From contig WTCA01000084.1 of NCBI GenBank assembly GCA_013138805.1, positions 1 to 38,996 of the forward strand: DNA of 38,996 nucleotides. Reading direction: 5' to 3'. The notes under the pieces were generated by a model. The model was not told the DNA's origin, did not search any database, and worked only from the letters and a program-made list of their open reading frames with translations. Within the stretch, counting starts at the first letter, position 1; the number at the start of each line of letters is the position of its first letter. Source of the DNA: an archaeon (GTDB taxonomy: Archaea > EX4484-52 > GLR71). The translations under genes and the position numbers were made by a program. Below, piece by piece: positions 8,235-19,100 of this stretch.

Positions 8235-8717
8235 TTAATATACATCAGGTTCAACAGCCCGAAACAGGCACGAATTAAATATATATTTGGCAAGACCCGG
8301 CCTTTCGTTAAAGATTAACACAGCCTCATTTTCTATAAGTTCATCAGCAATCTTATCTGATTTTTCATCTAAAAAGTAGCTTGTAAATTTGTAAAATATA
8401 TGCAAAAACTCATGAACCCCTGTTATTGCATATTCATCCAGGCTACTTATTTCTTTAAAAGCAACATCATATACAAAATCATTATTTTTCAAATCATAAT
8501 ATCTACCACGTATAATTCCATCAGCGCCATTATCTTCAAATGTAACATACCTTATATTTCTCTCAAGTATCAGATCAACATCTTTTTTGCTTAAAGGCTT
8601 GGATTGCATTATCTGTTCTAATTCCTCGCGTGAATAGGCACGTTTCAGATTCAATAAAAAATCATGAAAATCTTTGGAATGCAAATTCAACTTAACATAT
8701 TGTCCCACAATAATCAC
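8235..8717 (-). CDS. small HExxH protein, putative zinc metallopeptidase-like
   Basis: A 160-residue soluble protein. Near residue 104 it has GVHEFLHIF, a classic HExxH zinc-binding motif in a predicted helix. A second acidic helix, ADELIENEA, lies about 20 residues later and could give the third ligand, as in gluzincins and ImmA/IrrE-like proteins. The rest matches no family I know. The start codon is GTG, with GGTA and a TATA-like TTATAAAAGG upstream. It is the first gene of the run that continues with queD. A real peptidase activity is inference from one motif in context. Confidence 0.7.
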   Translation of the reverse strand: MIIVGQYVKLNLHSKDFHDFLLNLKRAYSREELEQIMQSKPLSKKDVDLILERNIRYVTFEDNGADGIIRGRYYDLKNNDFVYDVAFKEISSLDEYAITGVHEFLHIFYKFTSYFLDEKSDKIADELIENEAVLIFNERPGLAKYIFNSCLFRAVEPDVY

Positions 8718-8825
8718 TTATTTTACCTTTTATAATTAAAAAAGCAAAGATATTAAATCAGATGAATTTTATAAATCCAATCATCACATCAAAAACTTAT
8801 AATCTTTCCCCACAAACTAATTCTC

Positions 8826-10001
8826 ATGTGGGCAATAGAACTCAAGCCAAAGACCTTCAAGGAATTCAGAGGCAACAGGAAAGCGATAGATCTGATGACA
8901 AGATGGGCGCATAATTTCAAAAACGAGAGATACAAAGCGCTAATCCTCATAGGTCCTACAGGCAGCGGTAAGACGACAGCTGCAGAAATCCTCGCAAAAG
9001 AGCTCAATTTCAACATTGTAGAGACAAACGCCTCAGACATGCGCAGCAAGAAAGAGCTGAAATCTTTCTTCGGCCATGCTCTCCAGCAGCAGTCGCTTTT
9101 CTTCAAAGGCAAGCTTGTCCTTTTAGACGAAATAGACGGCATCTCAGGACAGTATGACAGGGGAGCGCCCGGCGAGATTGCAGACATCATAAAGACATCA
9201 AAGCACCCTGTTGTGATGACGGCGACTGAGGAAAACACAAACGCAGTAAAAGCACTGAAGAAATCTGCAAAGATGATAAAGTTCGAGAAGCTCGATATTG
9301 ATGAGCTCTGTGACACACTAAAAAATGTCTGCGAAAAGAAAGGCATAAAGATAGAAGAAAAAGCGCTGAAAATAATATCAAGAAACGCAGACGGCGACCT
9401 GAGAGCTGCAATAAACGACCTGCAGTCCCTCAACAGCAAAGACAAGACAATAGGCACAGATGCTGCAAAAACTATAGGATTCCGAGATTTTGAGAGAAAG
9501 ACAAAAGATACATTGTCTATAATATTCAAGACATCAAACTGCAGGATAGCAAAAGAGTCAATTGACAATTCAGAGAAAGATCTTGACGAGATGTCAGAAT
9601 GGATAAGAGAGAACCTGCCGAGACAGTACGGAAAAAACGAAGACATCGCAGACGGATACAATATGCTTTCAAGAGCAGACATATTCAGGGGACGGATAAC
9701 AGGCCAGCAGTATTACAGATACATGGTCTATCAGTCAGCGGACATCTCATGCGGTGTGGCAACAGCCAAGACTGAAAAATACAATAAAGCACAGGATTTC
9801 CGTTTCCCCACAAAGATAGCAATACTGGGCAGGACAAAATTCACAAGAGGAAAAGAGAAAACCACTCTCAAAAACATTGGCGATGCCCTCCACTGCTCAA
9901 GAAAAGTGGCAAGGCAGTATCTTCCTATGCTCAGAATGATAAAGACAAAATCACCGGAAACCTACGCAAAGATTTCTGAAGAATTGAAGATTGATCTGTG
10001 A
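8826..10001 (+). CDS. rfcL: replication factor C large subunit
   Basis: AAA+ subunit of the clamp loader, partner of RfcS at 2423. The 391-residue protein has an N-terminal KPKTFKEFRGN, Walker A GPTGSGKT (43-50), NASDMRSK, Walker B LVLLDEID (98-104), a sensor region (VVMTATEEN) and GDLRAAINDL, then the helical large-subunit C-terminal region. It is shorter than many archaeal RfcL proteins, and the usual C-terminal PCNA-interacting peptide (QxxLxxFF-like) is not visible: it ends EELKIDL. PCNA contact may therefore rest on the small subunits or a divergent site. A TATA-like TTTTATAAAT lies about 50 bases upstream. Confidence 0.95.
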   Translation: MWAIELKPKTFKEFRGNRKAIDLMTRWAHNFKNERYKALILIGPTGSGKTTAAEILAKELNFNIVETNASDMRSKKELKSFFGHALQQQSLFFKGKLVLLDEIDGISGQYDRGAPGEIADIIKTSKHPVVMTATEENTNAVKALKKSAKMIKFEKLDIDELCDTLKNVCEKKGIKIEEKALKIISRNADGDLRAAINDLQSLNSKDKTIGTDAAKTIGFRDFERKTKDTLSIIFKTSNCRIAKESIDNSEKDLDEMSEWIRENLPRQYGKNEDIADGYNMLSRADIFRGRITGQQYYRYMVYQSADISCGVATAKTEKYNKAQDFRFPTKIAILGRTKFTRGKEKTTLKNIGDALHCSRKVARQYLPMLRMIKTKSPETYAKISEELKIDL

Positions 10002-10055
10002 TATCTGATATATATCCCAATAAAACTATATTAAAAAAACAGACCAAATACATCT

Positions 10056-10700
10056 ATGAATATAAAACTGGATGTACCTCTTTTCAAGCAGAAGACAAAA
10101 GACATGGCATGTGGATTTGTCTGCTTGCAGATGGTCCTTGCATATCACAATAAAGTGCTTTCTTATGATGAAATAACAAAAATAGCTAAGCTTGACCCTT
10201 ACATGGGCTGCTGGTGGGCACAAATGGCATGCGCAGCGCTTGACCTGGGATACAAGACAGAATATATAAACTACAATCTAGATAACACCTATGACGCAGA
10301 AATAGCCAGCCTGAAAGGAGAAAAGTTGATTGAAAGATTAAAAAAACAAAAAGAAAATATAGACCCGCAATATCATCCCGAAATAGATTATGATATCGAA
10401 ATGATACAGAAAGGCGGAAAATTCAACCTGTCAATACCTCAAAAAGAAGACCTTATCGGCTGGTTGAAACAAGGCATGCCGCCTATCCTTTCCGTCAAGG
10501 TCGGCCCTTTCTACGGCCATGCGATAAAAGAAAGAAAAACACTAGACCAGCACGGTATTGTCGTCTACGGATACGACGGCAAAGATTTCCTTGTACACGA
10601 CCCGAATCCAAGAAAGGACGCGGTTAAAAAGATATCAGAAGACCTTCTGGTGTATTCATGGCACAGAGGAAAAGCTTATACGCTCCTGATAGAAAGATGA
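10056..10700 (+). CDS. C39-like papain-fold cysteine peptidase domain protein
   Basis: A 214-residue protein with the pattern of peptidase_C39_2-like domains: Q12, then C19-G20 in ACGFVCLQMVL, H at about 166 in DQHGIVVYGYD, and D at about 182 in HDPNP. Together these make the Q/C/H/D papain-type catalytic set. In between, GCWWAQMACAALDLGY and PPILSVKVG are typical of the family. There is no signal peptide or transporter domain, so unlike bacteriocin-processing C39 proteins it appears cytoplasmic and stand-alone. It could be a peptidase, amidase or acyltransferase. It lies 54 bases after rfcL and may be cotranscribed or have its own promoter (ACTATATTAA, 10025-10034). Confidence 0.82.
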   Translation: MNIKLDVPLFKQKTKDMACGFVCLQMVLAYHNKVLSYDEITKIAKLDPYMGCWWAQMACAALDLGYKTEYINYNLDNTYDAEIASLKGEKLIERLKKQKENIDPQYHPEIDYDIEMIQKGGKFNLSIPQKEDLIGWLKQGMPPILSVKVGPFYGHAIKERKTLDQHGIVVYGYDGKDFLVHDPNPRKDAVKKISEDLLVYSWHRGKAYTLLIER

Positions 10701-10722
10701 ATCGCGATCAAAGTCCTAATCA

Positions 10723-11403
10723 CTAAAGGCGATATATTACTCCAATTGTACATTCTTTAGAGATATACTCTTTTAAATCACTTAAAGTTGTTCTTAATCC
10801 AAATTTACGAAAATATTCAAAAAGGCTGAGATACTCTTCAATTTCACCATCAGATGAAGAATCAAGAGCTTCAGAAATACTATTAGCTTCAATTATCTTT
10901 TTACCTTTATTAAAAGGGGAACCGATATCAGGTAATTCAAATTCGATTTTACAGGAACTTTGTTCGTTTCTGTTATTATCAGCCTCAAAGACTTTTAACC
11001 TTTTACTAGAAAAGATAGGATAACTACCTGAAGAGTCAGAAGATTCACTCCTAATAACAATGGAATCGCCGTATTTTGCTTTTCTATATACATATTGTTC
11101 CATTTCTTTAATTGATTCGTCTATAGACAAACCTTTAAAAAAATACTTGGAGGAATCTAAGAAAAAATTTTGATGCCCTTTTAAATGGACAATTTCCCAA
11201 CCCGTTGCTTTAAGCGTATCAGGAAAACATTCATCAGGATATAAGTCTACCATCTTATCAAGAATTTCAATATAACCCCTAACAATCTCAGGTCCTTTTC
11301 TCCTGACTTTCTTTTCACCAGTAACAGATATTATAGAACCTGATGTATCAAATCTATTGACAGACAGGATTATATCATTGCCATGACCCATAAAATCAAC
11401 CAT
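10723..11403 (-). CDS. hypothetical protein, 226 residues
   Basis: I do not recognise this protein. It is soluble and rich in serine and acidic residues, with serine clusters (SESSDSSGS, ALDSSSDGEIEEY). The N-terminal part opens MGHGNDIILSVNRF and the C-terminal part is probably helical (IEEYLSLFEYFRKFGL). It stands alone, convergent with the C39-like gene (22 bases between stops). GTTTATAAAG on the minus strand (11461-11470) gives a TATA box about 60 bases upstream of the ATG. Confidence 0.68.
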   Translation of the reverse strand: MVDFMGHGNDIILSVNRFDTSGSIISVTGEKKVRRKGPEIVRGYIEILDKMVDLYPDECFPDTLKATGWEIVHLKGHQNFFLDSSKYFFKGLSIDESIKEMEQYVYRKAKYGDSIVIRSESSDSSGSYPIFSSKRLKVFEADNNRNEQSSCKIEFELPDIGSPFNKGKKIIEANSISEALDSSSDGEIEEYLSLFEYFRKFGLRTTLSDLKEYISKECTIGVIYRL

Positions 11404-11824
11404 TTAAAGATATCGCAAAAAACAGTTCTACATTTAACAAAGAAAGTTAATCAAAAGAATCTTTATAAACTTTAACTAAAAAAAATTTATTAAACAGGGA
11501 AAAACGATTTATAAAAAAGTTCATAATAAAGTAATCTTATTTCAGATAGACCTTTGCACAACCAAAAAATAGTTCACAAATTCCTTTCTAAAACACCCCA
11601 TAATCCACCTTATACTCCTCAAAGATATGAATTGTCTCATAGTTTCTTATTATATCTGAAAATTTGTTCTAGCTGCAATAGCTTCATGAAACTCCTATAT
11701 CATTAAAAAACAGCTCAGGCCTGAAACACTTATTAATTTTTCATCAGAAATATATTAAACCTATTCATCATCTAAAAGTAAACACATTTCAAGAAACAGC
11801 AATATCAAAAACAAGGTAACGCTT
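11404..11824. other. 421-base intergenic region with promoters and decayed sequence
   Basis: No intact gene is seen. It holds a minus-strand TATA (11461-11470) for the gene at 11403. A plus-strand stretch, TAACTAAAAAAAATTTATTAAACAG (11473-11497), resembles the core of the leader repeats at 34938, 35579 and 37034. On the minus strand, 11587-11700 has broken coding-like frames (EFHEAIAARTNF in one frame, IIRNYETIHIFEEYKVDYGVF in the next) that could be one decayed gene. A plus-strand TATA, AAATATATTAA (11748-11758), and AAGGTA ahead of the ATG serve the gene at 11825. Confidence 0.45.
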
Positions 11825-12775
11825 ATGGCACAAAAAGATATAAAAAGGCGAAAGCCGACAACAGAAGAGACAATATCAGCTATAGAATATGCCACAGAAG
11901 AAAAGATAAGCGGCAATCTTGCAGAGATCTTAAGATGCAAGTCAAGCATACCGTCAATATACAGGAATACACATTTCAGGGAAAGTGATATAGGAAAGAC
12001 AGACATCCTATTCTGGCGCCTGATAAGATACATAAATTACAAATCAGACAAAAAAGAAAATATTCCAGAAGACACCACAAGGATATTGAGAACAATAGTA
12101 GACTCTTCAAAAGATATTTTTGCACAAGAATTATATGATAATATTAAGATCAAAAAACAGAGCGAGTGGGAGGAATGGACAGACAGCACCTGCGAATTCA
12201 ATCCTGAGAAAAGCTACATAGACTACAAAGAGTCAATAAGGCTCAGAGACATGCTAGAGCCTCTGCTGCAGGAAGAATTTGAAAAGAAAAGAAAAAATAT
12301 TATCAGAAAGAAGATTGAAAAAGGCCATCATTCAGGATACTGGATACTTTATACTAATTTTGAGCTGGAATTTGCCCAGTATATGTTCAACGAACTTCCA
12401 GACACCGTCTCAAAACTCTTTAAGATGATTGAAGATACTGAAAAAGATACTATAGAATATTATCTTGAATCATATCTTAAAGAGGCAGAAAAACAGGATT
12501 ACAAAGATCTCCAAAAGGTTCTTGAAAAATTATGGCCGGAAACAGAAGACGAATACGAAACACCAGCGATACACGAAAAGGCAAGAGACCTTATATTGAA
12601 CATGCTCAAAGACCTAAAGAATGAAAAAAAGATAAACAAAGAACGCATGCTAACACTTGTCTCAGATTCATTTAAACTGACTATACCGGAGACAGAACAA
12701 TACTTTTCTATGTTTGAAATTATAGAAAAAAACGAAAAACCGCAGGAAAAAAGATATATAAAAAGATACTTCTGA
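11825..12775 (+). CDS. hypothetical helical protein, 316 residues
   Basis: I do not recognise a family. The protein is strongly charged (Lys/Glu-rich), predicted largely alpha-helical, and has no signal peptide or membrane span. The N-terminus is basic (MAQKDIKRRKPTTEET) and the C-terminus ends KRYIKRYF, also basic. Central segments such as FEKKRKNIIRKKIEKG and YYLESYLKEAEKQDYKDLQKVLEKL could be coiled coil. A cytoplasmic scaffold or nucleic-acid-associated role is possible but unproven. A leader of about 45 bases with AAGGTA supports the chosen ATG. It stands alone, 178 bases before the winged-helix/surface-protein pair. Confidence 0.72.
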   Translation: MAQKDIKRRKPTTEETISAIEYATEEKISGNLAEILRCKSSIPSIYRNTHFRESDIGKTDILFWRLIRYINYKSDKKENIPEDTTRILRTIVDSSKDIFAQELYDNIKIKKQSEWEEWTDSTCEFNPEKSYIDYKESIRLRDMLEPLLQEEFEKKRKNIIRKKIEKGHHSGYWILYTNFELEFAQYMFNELPDTVSKLFKMIEDTEKDTIEYYLESYLKEAEKQDYKDLQKVLEKLWPETEDEYETPAIHEKARDLILNMLKDLKNEKKINKERMLTLVSDSFKLTIPETEQYFSMFEIIEKNEKPQEKRYIKRYF

Positions 12776-12880
12776 CAGTCTCAAGAATATAATTGATTTC
12801 TCTTTCTGACATCCAGACATCAAGAATATTCTATTGTCTACAATATAGCACTCAACATAACAAACAATAAAATAGATAAT

Positions 12881-12931
12881 ATAATATATATTATAGAATA
12901 TCACATAATAAACACCATCAACCTATATATA
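12881..12931 (+). promoter_or_regulatory. promoter and palindrome of the winged-helix/surface-protein operon
   Basis: CTATATATA (12923-12931) is a strong TATA box centred about 27 bases before the ATG at 12954, so the transcript should be leaderless or nearly so. ATAATATATATTAT (12881-12894), about 30 bases upstream of the TATA, is a perfect 14-base palindrome and a possible operator, perhaps for the winged-helix protein encoded just downstream. In such A+T-rich sequence the palindrome could arise by chance. Confidence 0.5.
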
Positions 12932-12953
12932 CTACTCAATATAATATACCATT

Positions 12954-13166
12954 ATGTCGACAATAGGTTCCAACACAGAGTCACGGATAATCAAAAAACT
13001 TAATGAAAAACCATATTCTGTATCCCAACTCGCAACGGATCTAAAAGTCAGAAGAGATTTCCTGGCAGGATTTCTTGAAGCTATGCGTATTGCAGGCAAG
13101 CTGGAAGTCATCGATGTAGGAAGAGCAAAAGTATACAGACCTATCAGAGAGGTGGAAGGAATATGA
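12954..13166 (+). CDS. small winged-helix DNA-binding protein
   Basis: A 70-residue protein that reads as one winged helix-turn-helix domain. Helix 1 is SRIIKKLNEKPYS, the helix-turn-helix is VSQLATDLKVRRDFLAGFLEAMRIAG, and a wing KLEVIDVGRAKVYRP follows. This resembles the MarR/ArsR-like or TrmB-like reader heads of archaeal regulators, without a ligand domain. Its last four bases (ATGA) overlap the start of the giant surface protein, which means tight translational coupling. Inference: it may be a dedicated autoregulator of that protein, or the adhesin may be produced at levels tied to it. The transcript appears leaderless. Confidence 0.85.
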   Translation: MSTIGSNTESRIIKKLNEKPYSVSQLATDLKVRRDFLAGFLEAMRIAGKLEVIDVGRAKVYRPIREVEGI

Positions 13167-16100
13167 AAAGATACATAACTGCAATCATCCTTTCAGCCAT
13201 AGCTCTCGCGATAATAGTCCCATACATATTCGCAGCACCGGATTACATCGAAGGCACAGTAAGAAGTCTGGATACAAACAGCCCGATAGGAGGCCTTACG
13301 ATAGACATAGTGAACTGCACAAACAATTCACAGGTATTCAACACCACAACAACCCCCGCAGACGGTACATTCTGGCTGGACTACAACAACACCTGGGGCA
13401 ACTATTCAATAAATGTAAGCGGAAATCCAAGCTACACAGACAAGCAGTTCAACAACGCCAGCCAGTGCTTCGGGAACGGAACTAATATCACGCTCCAGCT
13501 CTACCCTGTCGCGACAAGCAGCCTCAATGTCTCTCTGAAAGACATAGCAAACTCAAGGCCTATACCTAATGCCATAGTAACGCTATACAGGTCCAACCTG
13601 CCTAACGACCCACCGATAGACCAGTCAAACAACTACAGATGCACAGCAGGTATATGCAGGACTGGTGCAGATGGAACCATACTTCTTATAGTCCCCAACC
13701 CAGGAACATACAACATAACGATAGAAAGCGCATATTATAACAACTGGAATGAGACACTTGCCACATTCAATGTATTCAGCGAACTTGGAAAGAACAGGGA
13801 CTATGCAAAAAATCTCAAAGGAAGCGGCCTGATAGCAGGAAGTATTATAGATACATATAATGGAAAGCCTGTCGAGAGTGCTTTTGTAGAGCTATACAAA
13901 CATGATTCAGACCCATACTCTGGAGAAAACCTGAGCATCTCAGGAATATACAATTACAGCGCAGTCACAGGTACAGACGGCAAATACGAGATATATGTCC
14001 CACCAAACATCCTGTCATTAGGCAACTACGATATAAAGGCATCGCACAAAGACTGGACACCCAAGATAAATTACAATAACGATCCAAACCCTGACGGCGG
14101 CTGGGACAGCCTGAACACGAACATAACTGTATCTCTGGAAGGTAAGCTTCTTATAAACGGAAGCATCTACGACTGCAACAACAACGATACAGGACTGTCA
14201 CTGGACATATATGTAACAGACAAATCAGGAAGCGGTTTTGACTATCACATACATACAGACAACGGCAATTTCAGTTTCTTCGTAAAGAACACAAGCCTTG
14301 GATACAACGGATACAACATAACAATCAACGGCACAGAATACAGCGCGACCATACTTTCAAATGCGCAGCAGAACATATCAGAATGTGTATATGGCTCACA
14401 GAAGATAAACGGAACAATCAAAGATATGGAAAACATCCAGCCGATAAACAATGCCATAATAATCATAAGCCTTGGCGACGGGACAGAATACAATACAAAA
14501 ACTATTATCGACGGAACATTCGATATGGATGTAAAAGGAGAGACCTCATTCAGTATAGGTATTGACAAGACAGGGTATACAGCACAGTCAGGCCTTCAAG
14601 ACAGTGACGGCCTCTACGAAACAATATACCTTACAGGAGAAAATCACATATATGGATATATAGAAGACAATGAAGGCTCAAGAAGAGTAGCAGGGCCGAA
14701 GATAGAAAATGTAACAATAGAGATAAAGAACCAGACAACATCTGCTCAGATATACACCACCACCACTGACGCAGACGGATACTATTCTATATACATCTCT
14801 TCTGACATAAACTACACATTATCACTAAACAAAAACCTTTACAATTCAACAGAAGATAATATCTCAGCAGGCGAAAGCCCGAACAGCACAATATACCTGA
14901 AAGGGACAACACATATTGAAGGATCTGTACTTGACGATAGCCCATTCGCTGTAAACAAGAACATAACATCAGGAACAACGCTTGAATTCAAAAACGAAAA
15001 CGAGACAGTATACATACTCACAGCCTCAGGCGGAGAATACTCCATAGACATGGCAATAGACAGCTACAACATAACAGCATCCAAAACAGGATACACAACA
15101 AAGACAGAGACCGGATTCATATCAGGCAGCAATATATACAAAGACATCAACCTGGAAGGAGAGCTGAACATGACGCTGTACACGACTGATGACTTCAGCA
15201 GCCAGCCAGTAAATCTCATAAAGATACGCCTTTTCGACAAGGACACAGGGATAGTAAAGTATGACAGCATCATTACTCTGAACGGCAAAAAGAACATATA
15301 TGTCGACTCAGACAGGGAGTATTACATTGCAGTGTATGAGAACAATTACTTCCCTATTTATGAACTGATAGCTGCCAACGGAACGCAGTTCGAAAAAGAA
15401 TACAGGATGATAGCAAAATACGAGGCGATGATAACAGACAGCGAGAACGGAGCACCTGTGGAAAATGCAGACATATATGCATACCACTATTTCAATGAGA
15501 CATACTATCCTCAACAGCTCAATGAGACAACAGTCACAGTCACTGTCAACTGCTCAGGCATGTTCCTTGACAACATAAATGTCACAATAACAGGAGACTC
15601 ATACTATGACTCAGGAAACACTACAGCAGGTGTGATAACATTTTCAACAGTCCCGTTAAACAATTACACTGTAGAAGCAAACGGATCACTGGACGGATGC
15701 AGCACAAGAAATGTTACTGTAAATGTGACACAGGGCGGCATCGCATACAACACGACAATAGAGCTGAACACGACAATGATCATGGTCCATGTGACAAACA
15801 AGATATCAGAAACCATCTATCCTGCAAATGTCAGCTACGAAAACCTGACAGGCTATAACATAACTATGCAGGGCTTCAACAATACATATTACTACGACAG
15901 CTATGTCGTCCTTGGAAGCTATAACATATCAGCAAATGAAAGCGACCACTACAACAACACTGCTGCCTGCAATGTGACAATACCTGGAGAAGTGAACTGG
16001 TGCAACATAACGCTCCTGCCAAGACCAGGAAACCTGAGCATTTACATCTATAATTCAACAGACGACCCTATAACAGGTGCAACAGTAAACATCACAAATG

Positions 16101-19100
16101 GAACTGACTCATACGAGCTCAGCACGACAGACGGCTGGGCAAATTTTACAGATATAGAATCTGTCTGGAACATGACAATAGACGCGATAGATCTTGGATA
16201 CCAGAACCAGAGCCATACAGATATATACACTTATCCGAACAGTGATACATCATACAATTTCACGCTTAGTATCACAAAAATAACAATAAATGTTACTGAT
16301 GATATGGGCATACTTGAAAACGCAACTGTATCCCTTACAGAGCCGTCAACAGGTGTTATCCTTACAGATTATCTTGGAAACCCGCTGACAGGCCTTACAG
16401 ACAACAACGGAAGCATAACATTCACACAGTTCAACCTGTCATCATACAACCTGATAATAAACGAGACATCTCATGAATTCTACAACCAGACAATCATCAT
16501 ATCAACAGACACAGACAACAGCCTTGAGATAGACCTTGACACGACAAGGATGACAGTGAATGTAGACGACACTTATGGCGCACCTCTGGAAAACATCTAT
16601 GTAATGCTCAAAAAGACAGACGGCACAATGAACTTCACAGGATACACAAACATATCAGGCCAGATAATCTTTGAAAACCAGACATTCCCGCCGGGAATAT
16701 ATAACCTCACCGTAAACGGATCAGCAGAAGGCTACAATTACACAGTAAAGCAGATAAATATCTATGCAGGATCACAGAACATTGAAAATGCAGTTCTTGA
16801 AGAATTCAGGCTGACAGTGCAGGTCAACAGCAGCTATGACAGCACGCCTGCATACAATGTCACAGTTGATATAGGCACACTGCCAGAAAAGACAACAGAC
16901 TTAAACGGCATAGCAGAGTTCAGGAATCTTGAGAACAGGACATACAGCATAATGATAAACGGTAGTGAAGTGGGATATAACAATACCGCAATATCATTAA
17001 ATGTCACAGGAGATACAAAGATATACATATTTCTTAAAGAGAACACATTCAAGATTATTGTTGAAGACGAGGAAGGAAACCCGGTTGACGGCGGCGTTAC
17101 AGTCATATTATATGATCCATATGACTCAATTATATACGACGATGCATTTGGAGAAAATCTTATAAATTATACAACAATCACAACCAACAACATAACTTTC
17201 AGGAAGATGCAATACGAGCCCTCACCGGGAAACACAGTCACGATGGAAACAGACGGAAGCGGTCAGGGATATAGCATAAACCTTACAGATTACACTATAC
17301 TCAACGGCACCAACGGCCCTAACACAACAATACTAAACATCACACAAATACTAGTCAATGTCACAAACGCCACAGGAGGGCCGATAAACGCAGCATATGT
17401 AAAAATAAACACAACTACTGGAGACCCTGTCCAGAACGCACTCGGTCAGACAATGGACGGCATGACAGCATCAAACGGAACAATAACATTCAAAAGGCTT
17501 CTCCCAAACACATACAATGTATCTATTGAAAAGAATGTCAGCGGAACAATGATCTACAACTCAACCCTCATCACAATTTCAGCAGGAGAGCACGCATATG
17601 TCCATCTCGACCCTAATGACACAATAGTCCCGTCGCTCAAAGATACATACTACACAGACATATTCGGCAGCGAAACTTACGAACTCACAATAAATGCAAG
17701 CGGTCTGATAGGACCTGTAAATAACGCAACAGTAAAGATATACGCAACAGGCTACAACTACAGCGACTCATACTGGTACAACTATGAAGCTACAGACAAC
17801 AAGACAACAGATGCAAACGGCATCATAGTCATCTCTAACATGCCCTCTGGAGTATACGATGTACTCATAGATGGAGAAGCGCAGGGATATGGAATAATAA
17901 AGACACAGATACGGTTCGGAAAGCTTGTCTTCTCTAAAGGGACGACCGGAAGCGACGGTGTCATAGAAATACCTGTAGACGGACGCAGGATAGAAGACGC
18001 GGTAGACAATGGATATTTCATAAGAGTAACTGGAGCAGGATACGGAACTTATGACATATTAAACAATGGAGAATCAGGAATTGAAGGTACATATTATGAC
18101 CATGCCCAATATGACCAGGATATATATCCGGGTTATGAAATAAACAACAGGACAGATATATCATTGACAGGTATAATAAACATGACAGGAACAATAATAG
18201 ACAAGTTTGCATTGAACGCCCAACCAAGTTTCAGATATCTTGAAAGCGTATTTTTAGAGTTCATCCTCCACGGCACGCAGACTGTAAGATACACAACATA
18301 CACAGACATCAACGGGACATACCAGATAAATGTCAGCCCTGTAGTAGCAAGCGCAACAGACCTCTCAAGCCCGCTCACCTATGACATAAGATCATCAAGA
18401 ATAGGATACACAACAGACATAGTGGAAGAAGCGATGCCTGCAAATCCTGCATCAATAATATCAGACATAGAGCTTGAAGGGGCAGGAACAATGGACGGGA
18501 CATTGCTTACTTATAATGACAATGGACCAGTATCAGGAATAATCGTAAGATACATAGACAATGCAACAGTTTCAGAGATATACAAGACCACAAGTGACAA
18601 CGACGGAAAGTACAGCATGAAAGTAAACCCATACTATCAGCCATACAAACTGTCATTCTCGGACCCGACATCAAACACGAAGAACCACACGACACAGAGC
18701 TATACAGAGCCGCACACAGACGAGATATATTATCTGTTGGAACAGGATCAGGCAATAATAAACATATATGTTCTTGACGACTACAGCGCAGAAGTAGAAA
18801 ACGCAAAGGTTACAATAGACTCAATTATTGACGGAAATACGACAACATTTTACACAAACGAAAACGGGAAAGTTGACTTCTTCATAGACGGTGAAGACTG
18901 GAACCTTGGCCAGTACAACATAACAGCAGACGGAAAGACACTTGGATACGGCTCAGGCTACAAGACACAGAACATAAACTTAATAGGATACAACTCAGTC
19001 ACCATCACAATAAACACCACAAAGATAAACATAAGTGCATCGAGCAATTTAGGCAATCCCATATACAACACGACAGCAAATCTCACAGGAACTATGTCAG

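Noticed and set aside
8789-9682. 297-codon minus-strand frame opposite rfcL
   Set aside because: Serine/phenylalanine-rich shadow of the clamp-loader coding strand; the plus-strand protein has full AAA+ motifs.
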